A stretch of 50,172 nt of DNA from Kiritimatiellia bacterium (GTDB lineage Bacteria > Verrucomicrobiota > Kiritimatiellia > RFP12 > UBA1067): contig JAKSOW010000007.1 of NCBI GenBank assembly GCA_024405395.1, positions 1 through 50,172 of the forward strand, in the 5' to 3' direction. Shown here in pieces: positions 24,667 through 33,238 of the stretch. The notes beneath the pieces are model-generated. The model was not told where the DNA came from. It ran no database searches and was given only the letters and a program-made list of their open reading frames with translations. The position numbers and the translations under genes were made by a program. Every line of letters begins with the position of its first letter. Within the stretch, counting starts at the first letter, position 1.

Positions 24667-25323
24667 ATGAAGAGAGACATGTATAGAAGCGGTTTTACGC
24701 TCATCGAGATGCTGGTGGTGATCGGCATCATCGCCGTCTTGTCGGGTTCGCTCATGGTGGGCATGGGCCGCATCCAGAAGACGGCGCAGAAGGCAAAAGC
24801 CCAGGAAACCGTTTCCAATACGGCCACGGCGCTGGCGACGATCTTTCAGACCGAGATGTCCTGGCCTTCGCGACTAATGCAGAATTCCGGGCAGCAATTG
24901 GACGCTGTGCTGAGCCATATCTTTGTGCGTTTCAAGCTGTTGGGGCTTTCCTATGACGCCAAGACCTACAATGTCACCACGAAAGTGGGGACAATCAAGC
25001 TCACGGGCGCGGATCGTTGTGGCATTGTCGATCCGTGGGCGGCGACCATTCTGAAGCAGAAGGTCTCGACGTCGGAGAATGACGGCGTGGATCTCAAGGT
25101 TCCCTCCGGCAAGACGGTCAAGGATCATATTCTGTGGTATGCCATCGACACTGATGGTGACGGCGTAACGGAGGCGTCTGTGGGTGGCGTAAACGTCAAG
25201 GTGCGGGCGCCGGCCATTGTGTGGTGTGCGGGTGCCGACGGTGAGCTGGGGCCCTATGGGCGTCGCTCCAAAAAGGGCTTGGATGATGTCTACAGCTGGG
25301 GCCCGGGACAGGAGGTCAAATGA
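24667..25323 (+). CDS. Pseudopilin
   Basis: A 218-residue protein with the prepilin N-terminus RSGFTLIEMLVVIGIIAVLSGSLMVG. Ser rather than Lys/Arg precedes the cleavage-site Gly. The globular part includes DPWAATILKQKV and a closing VWCAGADGELGPYGRR, resembling the end of GspG-type proteins, which often carry calcium-binding D/G-rich loops. GGAGA lies six bases before the ATG. The stop overlaps the next ATG (ATGA at 25320-25323). Confidence 0.82.
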   Translation: MKRDMYRSGFTLIEMLVVIGIIAVLSGSLMVGMGRIQKTAQKAKAQETVSNTATALATIFQTEMSWPSRLMQNSGQQLDAVLSHIFVRFKLLGLSYDAKTYNVTTKVGTIKLTGADRCGIVDPWAATILKQKVSTSENDGVDLKVPSGKTVKDHILWYAIDTDGDGVTEASVGGVNVKVRAPAIVWCAGADGELGPYGRRSKKGLDDVYSWGPGQEVK

Positions 25324-25919
25324 AGAAGCAGGGTTTCACGATTGTTGAGATGCTGATGGTGATTGCCATCCTCGGCATCTTGGTGACGCTGGTGACGGTG
25401 TCGTCTTCGGCCGTCATCCGCAAATCGCGGGTGCGGCGAACGGACGCCATGAAGATGGTGTTGCGCGCGGGCTTTGCCACCTATTACACGCAGAAAGGCG
25501 AATGGCCGGGACAGATCAAGAACTACTGCGACAACGGCGCAACCTCGTCGTATTCCAAGAAGCACAATGTGGTTTACCTCACCGACAGTGAGGCGGATAC
25601 CGCCATTCAGAAGCTGGTGACGGAGTCGGCCAACGGTAATCCCATGTTGGATGTCTCGGGTCTTTTCGTTGCCCAGTCGGGATCGGCAGGCAACAAGAAC
25701 GCCAGCGGCATGGATTTCCGGGCGGCAAAGATGAATGGCGGGAAGCGTTCCCGAATCAGCACGAACCAGATGGCGTTTGGGTATCCCGAATCCGAGAAGG
25801 GCCGCTTCCGGCGTTTTGTCGTCAAGTACAACTTCCTCACGGATTCGGTGGATGTGCTGACGCAAAGTGAATATCATGATGAAACGGATGCCACATGGCC
25901 CGCGCAACCTACAGACTGA
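25320..25919 (+). CDS. Pseudopilin
   Basis: A 199-residue protein with the prepilin N-terminus KKQGFTIVEMLMVIAILGILVTLVTV (Glu5 present), then a helix rich in basic residues (IRKSRVRRTDAMKMVLRAG) and a Lys/Ser/Asn-rich globular domain containing YYTQKGEWPG. A strong AGGAGG precedes the start within the previous gene. The subtype (G or H) cannot be decided without structure comparison. The stop TGA shares a base with the ATG of the next gene. Confidence 0.82.
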   Translation: MKKQGFTIVEMLMVIAILGILVTLVTVSSSAVIRKSRVRRTDAMKMVLRAGFATYYTQKGEWPGQIKNYCDNGATSSYSKKHNVVYLTDSEADTAIQKLVTESANGNPMLDVSGLFVAQSGSAGNKNASGMDFRAAKMNGGKRSRISTNQMAFGYPESEKGRFRRFVVKYNFLTDSVDVLTQSEYHDETDATWPAQPTD

Positions 25920-26764
25920 TGAGAACAAGACGATACAGAAAGGCCTTCACGCTCGTCGAATTGCTGATCACGATGGGCTTGATGGGCATGTTGGCCACGA
26001 TTTCGATCGCGGGCTACTATGGTGCTGTGCGCGGCATGACCGAGCGGGGGGCGGCGCAGGATGTCGTTTCCTTCATTCGCCTGGCGCAGCAGCGGGCCCT
26101 TATTGATCAGGTGCCCACGGCCGTCTTCTTCATGAACCGCTATCTGGCCCAAGAGGATCCCGATACTGGGGCACCTGTCCGTATGGTCGGTGAGGCGGTG
26201 GCCGTCCGCATGGCGGGGCGCATCAGCTGCATATCGGGCAATTATCTGGCCGATGAATATGCTGATCTGGAGCGCACATATCCTGTTTTTGAGAGTGCGA
26301 GTGCCGCCCAGAAGTCCAAATCGGGCTTCCGTCTCTACCGTATGGTGCAGGGGGGCTCCCTGGAGAATTGCTATTCTACGGTCAAGGACTATGTGAAGAA
26401 GGTCTCGCTGCCCACGGAGGACATTCTTGGCTTGAACACCACCACGAACGCGAACATCTGGGCCTTTGAGAAGACGGAGGGCGATGGCAATGCGTCCTGG
26501 CGCGTGGGCGATCCCTATGGCGCCGAAATCGCCTCTTTGCGTCTGCCGCACGGCTATATCTTCGATGAGGGCTCGTTGCCGACCAAGCTTGGGCAGTGCC
26601 GGGGGGCGGGGAAGCCCGTGTTCTTCTTCCCTGAGGGCCTGTCCTACAATGCCACGGCGCAGTCGATGAACTTCAGCTCAGTTTCCATCAAGGCCTACCA
26701 CCCGGGCATGAACACCTCCGAAAGGGCGCGTACGATCACGAAGAGCGACCTTAAGGACGACTGA
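25919..26764 (+). CDS. Pseudopilin, GspH/FimT-like
   Basis: A 281-residue protein with the prepilin N-terminus RKAFTLVELLITMGLMGMLATISIAGY. Ala replaces the usual Gly at the cleavage position, which may slow processing. The segment GAAQDVVSFIRLAQQRALIDQVPTAVFF fits GspH/FimT-type proteins, where a long helix leads into a strand. I place the start at the ATG at 25919, which overlaps the previous stop (TGATG) and gives a short leader; an ATG at 25895 would add eight residues. Confidence 0.78.
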   Translation: MRTRRYRKAFTLVELLITMGLMGMLATISIAGYYGAVRGMTERGAAQDVVSFIRLAQQRALIDQVPTAVFFMNRYLAQEDPDTGAPVRMVGEAVAVRMAGRISCISGNYLADEYADLERTYPVFESASAAQKSKSGFRLYRMVQGGSLENCYSTVKDYVKKVSLPTEDILGLNTTTNANIWAFEKTEGDGNASWRVGDPYGAEIASLRLPHGYIFDEGSLPTKLGQCRGAGKPVFFFPEGLSYNATAQSMNFSSVSIKAYHPGMNTSERARTITKSDLKDD

Positions 26765-26786
26765 ACAACTGATGAGGATCTGCGTA

Positions 26787-27428
26787 ATGAAACATTCTTT
26801 GTCCAGACGCGGTTTCACGCTGATGGAGGTCAACCTCGCCATCTTCATCATGGCGGTTGGCGTCCTGGGCATGGTGGCCCTCTATCCGCTGGGGTTCCGC
26901 GAGAGCCGACATGCGCGTGATGACGTCTATGAGGCCGCGGTTGCGGATGGCATCCTCAATCCGCTTGTCGCCGCGCTTTCTGATTGCGCCTCCAACATTA
27001 CCTGGAGCGCGTGGAAGGATATTGCGGGCAACAATGAGAACAGGCCGATTTTCCCCGATCAGGGATGGCTGGCCTATTGCGATACCCAGACCTACACGCC
27101 TAAGACCAAGGCTCAGATCAATTCCCAGACCCGTACCGTGATCTCGCGTATCGGGGAGGCCTACAAAGGTAGCGGAAACCCCGCAAGTGATGCGCGGAGC
27201 ATTCTGGACAACAGCGGAATGGTGGCGGCTCTGGTCATTTCCTCGGGTGAGTTGCCCACGTTGGACGGAACGGGCGGCACCTATTCCGGGTATCATGTGG
27301 ATCGTTCACGCCTTGTCCTGTGTCTGCGCCTCGCGCGTCACGCCAATCAGCTTTTTGAGCAACCCGCCTTCTACACAGAGGTTCATTACCAGGGAGATCC
27401 TGGCATTCAGACTGCGGGGGGGAATTGA
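26787..27428 (+). CDS. Minor pseudopilin, GspI/PilV-like
   Basis: A 213-residue protein with the leader MKHSLSRRGFTLMEVNLAIFIMAVGVLGMVALYPLGFRES. The FTLMEV opening and the mid-helix Gly-rich pattern are typical of GspI/PilV minor pseudopilins, which help start pseudopilus assembly together with J and K. The start ATG follows GAGGA at 26774-26778; an ATG at 26772 is also in frame. It precedes a GspJ-like and, two genes on, a GspK-like gene, matching the usual I-J-K order. Confidence 0.8.
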   Translation: MKHSLSRRGFTLMEVNLAIFIMAVGVLGMVALYPLGFRESRHARDDVYEAAVADGILNPLVAALSDCASNITWSAWKDIAGNNENRPIFPDQGWLAYCDTQTYTPKTKAQINSQTRTVISRIGEAYKGSGNPASDARSILDNSGMVAALVISSGELPTLDGTGGTYSGYHVDRSRLVLCLRLARHANQLFEQPAFYTEVHYQGDPGIQTAGGN

Positions 27429-27430
27429 TC

Positions 27431-27919
27431 ATGGACAGGAAGGGCTTTACGCTGATCGAGGTGCTGGTGGCCTCGTTGCTGCTGAGCATGCTGGTGATGA
27501 TTCTCACCATGGTGTTCAACCAGTCCTCCATAGCCTGGCGTACCGGCAAGGCCAGCGTGGCGGAAATGGACATGGTTCGCCGTCGCCTTTCGGTCATCCA
27601 GAAGCAGTCTGATGATGTCATTCCGGGCGTTCAGGCCGGAAGCATGACCGTCGGCCGTGTGGTCAGTGCCTGGGAAGAGGGTTCTGGCGGTTCCAGATTG
27701 CGTTCGCGGGCGGTGGACTCTCTTGGGTCAACCGAATTGACGGTTGCCGGCATTAATCCGCGTTCATCCAGTGGACGGGCCTGGCAGCAAAGTGCAGGCA
27801 TGAGCGACAATGGCCTTGGCACCGTCAATGCCTTTGTCGTCGGGGTTTGGTCCTATGGCAAGGACGGCAAGCCCAATACCGAGGATGATGTCACCACCTG
27901 GCCAGACGATATGGATTGA
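27431..27919 (+). CDS. Minor pseudopilin, GspJ/PilW-like
   Basis: A 162-residue protein with the N-terminus MDRKGFTLIEVLVASLLLSMLVMILTMVFNQSSIAW. The L-rich helix followed by an exposed segment EMDMVRRRLSVIQKQ is the pattern of GspJ/PilW proteins. It is shorter than typical GspJ (about 200 residues). The ATG at 27431 follows a G-rich ribosome-binding stretch; the next gene starts three bases after the stop. Confidence 0.78.
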   Translation: MDRKGFTLIEVLVASLLLSMLVMILTMVFNQSSIAWRTGKASVAEMDMVRRRLSVIQKQSDDVIPGVQAGSMTVGRVVSAWEEGSGGSRLRSRAVDSLGSTELTVAGINPRSSSGRAWQQSAGMSDNGLGTVNAFVVGVWSYGKDGKPNTEDDVTTWPDDMD

Positions 27920-27922
27920 TCG

Positions 27923-28372
27923 ATGAAAAAGGGATTTACGCTAGTTGAACTGCTGGTCGTGATCGGCATGCTCATGTTGCTCATGGGGTCGGTCTCCAGT
28001 GCCGTCATGAGTGCGCGCAATCGTGCGAAGATCGCGAAGGCAACTGCCACATGCCAGGAGATGACGAACGCCATTCTCGCCTTCGAGAATTACCGTTCGC
28101 TTGCCGACAAGGCCACGGGCGATACCTGGAAAGAAGTGAAGAGAAATGAAATCCGATTCCTTCTGGGAGAGGAAAGTACCGCTAGTGGAGAAAAGATACC
28201 GGTTCTCTTCAATGCCGACATAACGAAGAATGAGCTGAAAGACCCCTGGGGCAATCCTTATTGGTACAAGATTGTGCGGAAGACCCAGAAGATCAAGGAC
28301 TCGGCGGCGAACACGCTCCGCACGCAGGTCTATTTCCCCAACTTCAATCGTCGGCTCGCGGGGGAGGAGTGA
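27923..28372 (+). CDS. Pseudopilin, GspG-like
   Basis: A 149-residue protein beginning MKKGFTLVELLVVIGMLMLLMGSVSSAV with a minimal leader. The length and the late segment LKDPWGNPYWYKIV are those of the major pseudopilin GspG, where DPWGNPYxY is the family hallmark. This makes it the best candidate in the cluster for the main pseudopilus subunit. It lies three bases after the J-like gene and four before the K-like gene. Confidence 0.85.
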   Translation: MKKGFTLVELLVVIGMLMLLMGSVSSAVMSARNRAKIAKATATCQEMTNAILAFENYRSLADKATGDTWKEVKRNEIRFLLGEESTASGEKIPVLFNADITKNELKDPWGNPYWYKIVRKTQKIKDSAANTLRTQVYFPNFNRRLAGEE

Positions 28373-28375
28373 CAG

Positions 28376-31300
28376 ATGAATCGCAGACGTGGCAGTGCTC
28401 TTTTGATCGTCCTGGGCTTCCTCTCCTTCATGGTGGTGAGCGCCGTGGCCTTCTCGATCTTCATGCGTTCGGAACGCGTGCCGTCTTCGGTGTTTCGCCG
28501 CAACGTGCAGTCGCGTCAGCTCGTCAAGGCCGCCTTGGCGCGGGCGATGAGCGAGATCGACGACGCCATCCGCAATGACAAGTTCCCGGGGCTCACCACG
28601 GATTCCTCGCGGAAGATGAACAACTGCGACCGAACCGATGGGGGCGGTGACCGCTACTTCGACAGTTGGCGAGGGCGCATCTTCATGCCGCCGAATCCCG
28701 ACATGAAGATGGACGGCAAGTATGACGGCAACTTCATGGCGTCCGAGGATGACACGGTTTCGGTGGTGACGCTGGAGGGGCTGGGGTATGTGCCGCCGCC
28801 GCTCCTGAACGATGTCCGCTTCCTGGCGCGCAGCAGCTGGTCGTCCAAGTGGCGTACCTTCAACTATGGAGCCGGTCGTTTCGCCTATTGTGCGGTGAAC
28901 GTGTCGGATTATCTTGACGTCAATCGGGTGCTGGCTAATGTACCGCGGTCCAGCAGTAACCGCGTAAATCTCGCATCTCTTTTCGCTCAGGACTTCAAGG
29001 GCGAGCAGGAGGGCGTTTCGACGGCGGATGCCCTGGGCAGTTTTGTGTCGAGTCGCGGCAATGCCCATAGTCAGTGGCCCTTTGTTTCCATGTTGGACTA
29101 CGCCCTGGCGCTAAAAAATGGGTATGCCGGGTTGTCGCAATGGCAGTCCGCGTTCTATCGGTGGTGCAGCTCAACGCGGTCCACCATGTACGATCCGGGA
29201 AGTGACACGGCGGCCGATCAGCCGTTTGTGACAGATTCCTGGTTGCCGCCCAACTCGTCCGAAACACGAGGGGCTGCGGCAATCGTCGATCTCAATGACA
29301 GGCAGGAGAATGACAACGGCGGACAGCCGTTCCCCGAAAGGAGTTGGATGGAGGGCGGCAAGAGCTTTGAGCAGCTCACGTTGGCAAATTCAAAATTCGC
29401 CAGGCGTGTGGCCAATGGCCAGACGCCAGACGGCAAAGGTGGGCAGAACAAGACGTTTCTTCCTGTAACGTATGCGATGCTCTACGACTATCTCGCCCGC
29501 GACGACATGCCTGTTTCATTGGCGCTGCCCTGTGTCGAGCGTGTGCCGATGGTTACGGGCGTGAGCATTCAGAATCTGTCGCTTAACCTGACCTTGCAGG
29601 CCAATGCGGGCGCTCCAACCACCACCCCCACGGCGGGCGGTGGCTCAACGACGATCACGATAACCGATTATGTGCTTCCCAATTCATTTGTGGATCAACT
29701 TAATGCCGTGAAGGCCCAAGTTTCCTTTCTTTTCCCGTTTAAGCGTGCCGGTGAACTCAACAAGACATTTAGCGCACGTGCCTTGCTGCGTATTTTTCTC
29801 ACTGAAAATGGCGCTTCTGGATTGCGAATCGGCGGCGGAAAAGCCCTCGCAGGCTTAAGACCTCAAGATGGTGTGAAGTCGGATCACTGGACTAAGTGTT
29901 CCGCCTTCTCACTTCCAGGTGTGAACTCGCCTCTCCCCCCGATTGTTTTTACGCTTGCGTCAAACCCTGTGTCGCTGTCCATGCCTACCTCCATAAGAGA
30001 GCAGGACGATGCGTCGTTCCACAAGGAATTCAGCTTCCAGCCGATTACTGCTTTACCTGTACAGGCGTTGCTCACAAAGCAGGAGACGGTCAATACCGCT
30101 GCTCCCGTGCCGCCTGCCACCACGGGTGTTCCTGCTCCTCCTGTGGTTGAATGGAAGTTTTCCGCGACCCCCTTTAAGGCGGACGGCGATTTGCTCTACA
30201 CGTCGTCAGCCTACCAGCCGGAGGCGGATTTCGTTGCTGCTTATGCAGCTAATCGCTACACCGTTCAGGCGTCTTTGTGGATTGCCATTGAAGATGCCGC
30301 CACGGGCGACGTGGTTGATCTTGTACCGGCGATTGCGGCGGACGACAACATCTACAATGGCGTGAACAACAATTTCGTGGCAATGGAGGGCTATGATGGC
30401 TTCAATAATGCGGGTGTGCCTCTTTTCCGCTTCAAGTCAATGACCGAAACCACGCCTGGCGCCACTCCTGACACCTTCTTCACTCTATCTGGTGCGGCCG
30501 TAGATCACCCTCAGGCCTATTTCGCGGTTGACCCGCGCTACAACTGGGCGCCGGAGGATTATTTGCCCGTCAACAAGCAGGCCACAGGCAATAACTGGAT
30601 TGATTGGGTTTTGGGTTCTGATAATGGGATGGATTCTCTGCTGGGCGAGGATGGCCATGATTCGGACATTTTCATGTTTGTCTCGAATCAGGGTTTCCTG
30701 CAGTCGATGGGCGAGCTCGCGTTCCTGCCTCGTGTTACGGATTTCGGGAATCAGGCGGCAGCAGGCGCGAGCGGTCCAACAGATATGCTGGCCAGGAATG
30801 GAAAATACAATGGTGTGGAGCATGCGACTTCCGATACATGGCGGAGTATTCCGAACGCGAATTGCGTGTGGCGGACCTATCAGCCCTACGCCAATGGGGG
30901 CGACAACCTGCTAAACTTCAAGAACTTTCCCAGTGGGGCGATGGCCTTCCGGGATTTTGGTGCGCGCGGTTTTCGCGTGAATCCGTACACTGACAATGAC
31001 GCCATTCTGATGACGGCATTTGCCTACACGCCCTACGACTGGTGGGCGGCAGCTGGCATGAACTCGCCGAATTGGCAGACAACAAACAGCAAGGATAGCT
31101 TCAGTCAGCGTAGTAAAGGACACTTTGAGAAGCTGGAGTACAGCCGCAAGTATACTTTCCACGAAAACTCCTCCGAGGCCAAGATCGGCGATGACAAGAT
31201 CAGGACCATTGCCAGAAAAATCAGAGATGAGATCAGAAACAATCCGAATCAGAGCTGGGAGAGTGTCTATGATGGTTTGGATTGGTATGGCAACGTGGAA

Positions 31301-31645
31301 CCTGACGATGAAAGTTCCTTCAAGAACTTCCTGGGCGTTCAGGTGGAGGAGCCGTTGCATGGTGTTGACAGAAAGTATCTTTATGCATTCTGGCGAAATT
31401 GCCTGGCCAATCGCCAGCAGCTGTTCCTTGTCTTCCTGCGTGCCGAGTCCATGGCTTTGGGCGGCAGTGGCGAGGGCCAGATTCCGCCTCAGCAGGGTGG
31501 CCATGCGGTGGCGCTCGTGTGGCGCGATCCGGAAAATCCCTGTAATCCCTCTACGGGGGTGACGCTTTCTCAGGATGGCAATACGTCGATAAACAATTGG
31601 GTCCCTCATCGCATGCGGGTCCTGTTCTTCCATCAGTTTGACTAA
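28376..31645 (+). CDS. Giant GspK-like minor pseudopilin
   Basis: A 1089-residue protein with a pilin-like N-terminus RRRGSALLIVLGFLSFMVVSAVAFSIFM that lacks Glu5, as GspK does, and is followed by SRQLVKAALARAMSEIDDAI, typical of the K subunit helix. GspK proteins are normally 300-350 residues; this one is about three times larger. The extra region is rich in Asn, Asp, Ala and aromatic residues and includes a Thr/Pro-rich stretch (GAPTTTPTAGGGSTT). K sits at the pseudopilus tip, so the extension could present a substrate-binding or adhesive domain, which is inference. GGAGGAG precedes the start. Confidence 0.78.
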   Translation: MNRRRGSALLIVLGFLSFMVVSAVAFSIFMRSERVPSSVFRRNVQSRQLVKAALARAMSEIDDAIRNDKFPGLTTDSSRKMNNCDRTDGGGDRYFDSWRGRIFMPPNPDMKMDGKYDGNFMASEDDTVSVVTLEGLGYVPPPLLNDVRFLARSSWSSKWRTFNYGAGRFAYCAVNVSDYLDVNRVLANVPRSSSNRVNLASLFAQDFKGEQEGVSTADALGSFVSSRGNAHSQWPFVSMLDYALALKNGYAGLSQWQSAFYRWCSSTRSTMYDPGSDTAADQPFVTDSWLPPNSSETRGAAAIVDLNDRQENDNGGQPFPERSWMEGGKSFEQLTLANSKFARRVANGQTPDGKGGQNKTFLPVTYAMLYDYLARDDMPVSLALPCVERVPMVTGVSIQNLSLNLTLQANAGAPTTTPTAGGGSTTITITDYVLPNSFVDQLNAVKAQVSFLFPFKRAGELNKTFSARALLRIFLTENGASGLRIGGGKALAGLRPQDGVKSDHWTKCSAFSLPGVNSPLPPIVFTLASNPVSLSMPTSIREQDDASFHKEFSFQPITALPVQALLTKQETVNTAAPVPPATTGVPAPPVVEWKFSATPFKADGDLLYTSSAYQPEADFVAAYAANRYTVQASLWIAIEDAATGDVVDLVPAIAADDNIYNGVNNNFVAMEGYDGFNNAGVPLFRFKSMTETTPGATPDTFFTLSGAAVDHPQAYFAVDPRYNWAPEDYLPVNKQATGNNWIDWVLGSDNGMDSLLGEDGHDSDIFMFVSNQGFLQSMGELAFLPRVTDFGNQAAAGASGPTDMLARNGKYNGVEHATSDTWRSIPNANCVWRTYQPYANGGDNLLNFKNFPSGAMAFRDFGARGFRVNPYTDNDAILMTAFAYTPYDWWAAAGMNSPNWQTTNSKDSFSQRSKGHFEKLEYSRKYTFHENSSEAKIGDDKIRTIARKIRDEIRNNPNQSWESVYDGLDWYGNVEPDDESSFKNFLGVQVEEPLHGVDRKYLYAFWRNCLANRQQLFLVFLRAESMALGGSGEGQIPPQQGGHAVALVWRDPENPCNPSTGVTLSQDGNTSINNWVPHRMRVLFFHQFD

Positions 31646-31660
31646 GGGGTGAGACTTCCT

Positions 31661-32656
31661 ATGCGTAACCGAGTCCACAAGTTTTCCGCAAGTTGCGGCT
31701 TTACCTTGATTGAGCTGCTGATCGTGATCGGCATCATCGGCATTCTCGCGGGTGTGTCGATGAGTGTGTTTGGCGGCGCCTCCGAATCGGCTAAGGCTGC
31801 GAAATGTATGGCCAATATGCGTGCACTTGCCGTGGCTGCCCATAGCTATGCCATGTCGGATGATGGGTACTATCCTTGTGCAGGATCGTATGAATATCGT
31901 TCCAAGAACAAGATCACTGAGCATAGGGGGTGGATCTCGTGGGTTCATGACAAGAGCGTCTATGGCAAAAAGACGACGGCGCATCAGTCCAGCCCGAGCT
32001 GGACAACCTATGCCACCTATTCTGCCGGCAATAAATCTGCACATGACAAATCGCTTTTTGCGTTGACAAATGGTGCTATCTGGGCATACTGTGGCCGTAG
32101 TTCGGCGGCTTATACCTGTCCCAAACACATAGAGGCTTGTCGGAAGGAGAAGCTTACGCCCGTGTGGAGCTATGTGATGAATTCCTTCTTTGGCTTTGAC
32201 CGAACCCAGGGATCCTCAATTTCGGCATGGGATCGTGTTTCCGAGACGGGAATTCGCTCCAAGGGCGGTTCGGGAGTTGTCTTGGGGGCGGATAAGGTCT
32301 TGTTGTTCGCAGAATTGCCATTTACGCAAATTGACAGGAAGTATGGCGAAGTGCAGAACAAAGTTGTCCTTGAGGGGAATTCAGCTGCGTTTGACTGTGT
32401 GTTGCAGTATGACATGAAGCCCAATAATGGCTGGAGTGGGTCTGCTGAGACCATAGGCTTCAACCACGAGAGTGCAAAGCGTTTCTTTGCCCATGTTGCC
32501 TTTGCCGATGGACATGTGGCGAAATTCATGTTGCCTAAGAATGCAAGCGCAACTGAGATGAAGAATCTGACGACCTGGCTTTGTCAGGGTGACGAGGTCT
32601 CTTTCACTGGCTCGCGCTATGAACGCGCCAGCAAGGCGGACGACAAGACGAACTGA
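31661..32656 (+). CDS. Pilin-like protein with C-terminal DGH motif
   Basis: A 331-residue protein with SCGFTLIELLIVIGIIGILAGVSMSVFGG (Cys instead of Lys/Arg before the cleavage-site Gly) followed by AAKCMANMRALAVAAHSYAMSDDGYYP. Near the C-terminus, VAFADGHVAKF (Asp283-His285) after His269 resembles the H-X9-DG signature of prepilin-like proteins that are expanded in Planctomycetes and other PVC bacteria. Such proteins are thought to be minor pilins of unknown function. The ATG at 31661 is preceded by AAGGGG at 31644-31649; a GTG at 31649 is too near to that site. Confidence 0.82.
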   Translation: MRNRVHKFSASCGFTLIELLIVIGIIGILAGVSMSVFGGASESAKAAKCMANMRALAVAAHSYAMSDDGYYPCAGSYEYRSKNKITEHRGWISWVHDKSVYGKKTTAHQSSPSWTTYATYSAGNKSAHDKSLFALTNGAIWAYCGRSSAAYTCPKHIEACRKEKLTPVWSYVMNSFFGFDRTQGSSISAWDRVSETGIRSKGGSGVVLGADKVLLFAELPFTQIDRKYGEVQNKVVLEGNSAAFDCVLQYDMKPNNGWSGSAETIGFNHESAKRFFAHVAFADGHVAKFMLPKNASATEMKNLTTWLCQGDEVSFTGSRYERASKADDKTN

Positions 32657-32674
32657 TTTCAGGACGTGTGACTC

Positions 32675-33238
32675 ATGGAAAAGCTTTCGGCAGAACAGTT
32701 GAATGCGGTTGCGGGGTGGTTCGCGGCCGGGGCGTCGCTGGATGAGATCCAGAAGCGCATTCAGGGCGAGTTTGGCATCCATCTCACGTATCTGGATGTG
32801 CGGCTGATGGTAGCGGAGCTGCCGCAGCCGGAAGAGCCGGAGCCGCCGGTGGTGGATCTTGAGGAGGAAAGCGGCAGGCCCGCTGCGGCGGGTATGCCTG
32901 GCGAAGAGTATGCGGGCGATGAAGGCCTGCCGCCTGAGGCCGATCCTGCCGGTGCGATGCCGCCCGAAGGATATGGCGCTGAGTCTGGCGCCGATTTGCC
33001 GCCGGCCGGCGAGGCCGCTGGGGAACTCTCGGTGGATGTGGATCCGCTGGCGCCGCCCGGCTGCATCGCCTGCGGCAGCGTTACGTTCTCGGATGGCACA
33101 ACCGGCAAGTGGATGCTGGACCAGATGGGCCGGCTTGGTCTTTCGGGTTTGCCGCAGGGGTATCGTCCGCCGCCTCAGGACAACGCCGAATTCCAGCCCA
33201 AGCTGGTCGCCGCGTTGCGCGCACGAGGGCTGGTATGA
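32675..33238 (+). CDS. Conserved hypothetical protein, PVC-type, two domains
   Basis: A 187-residue protein in three parts. Residues 1-50 form a helical domain (LNAVAGWFAAGASLDEIQKRIQGEFGIHLTYLDVRLMV). Residues 52-125 are an acidic Pro/Glu/Ala-rich linker. The C-terminal part (about 128-187) is CGSVTFSDGTTGKWMLDQMGRLGLSGLPQGYRPP. I recall proteins of this layout as conserved hypotheticals in Verrucomicrobiota, but cannot confirm it here. The N-terminal pattern could be a nucleic-acid-binding helix-turn-helix; that is a guess. Its stop overlaps the ATG of the fumarase alpha gene (ATGA), so the two are coupled. Confidence 0.75.
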   Translation: MEKLSAEQLNAVAGWFAAGASLDEIQKRIQGEFGIHLTYLDVRLMVAELPQPEEPEPPVVDLEEESGRPAAAGMPGEEYAGDEGLPPEADPAGAMPPEGYGAESGADLPPAGEAAGELSVDVDPLAPPGCIACGSVTFSDGTTGKWMLDQMGRLGLSGLPQGYRPPPQDNAEFQPKLVAALRARGLV

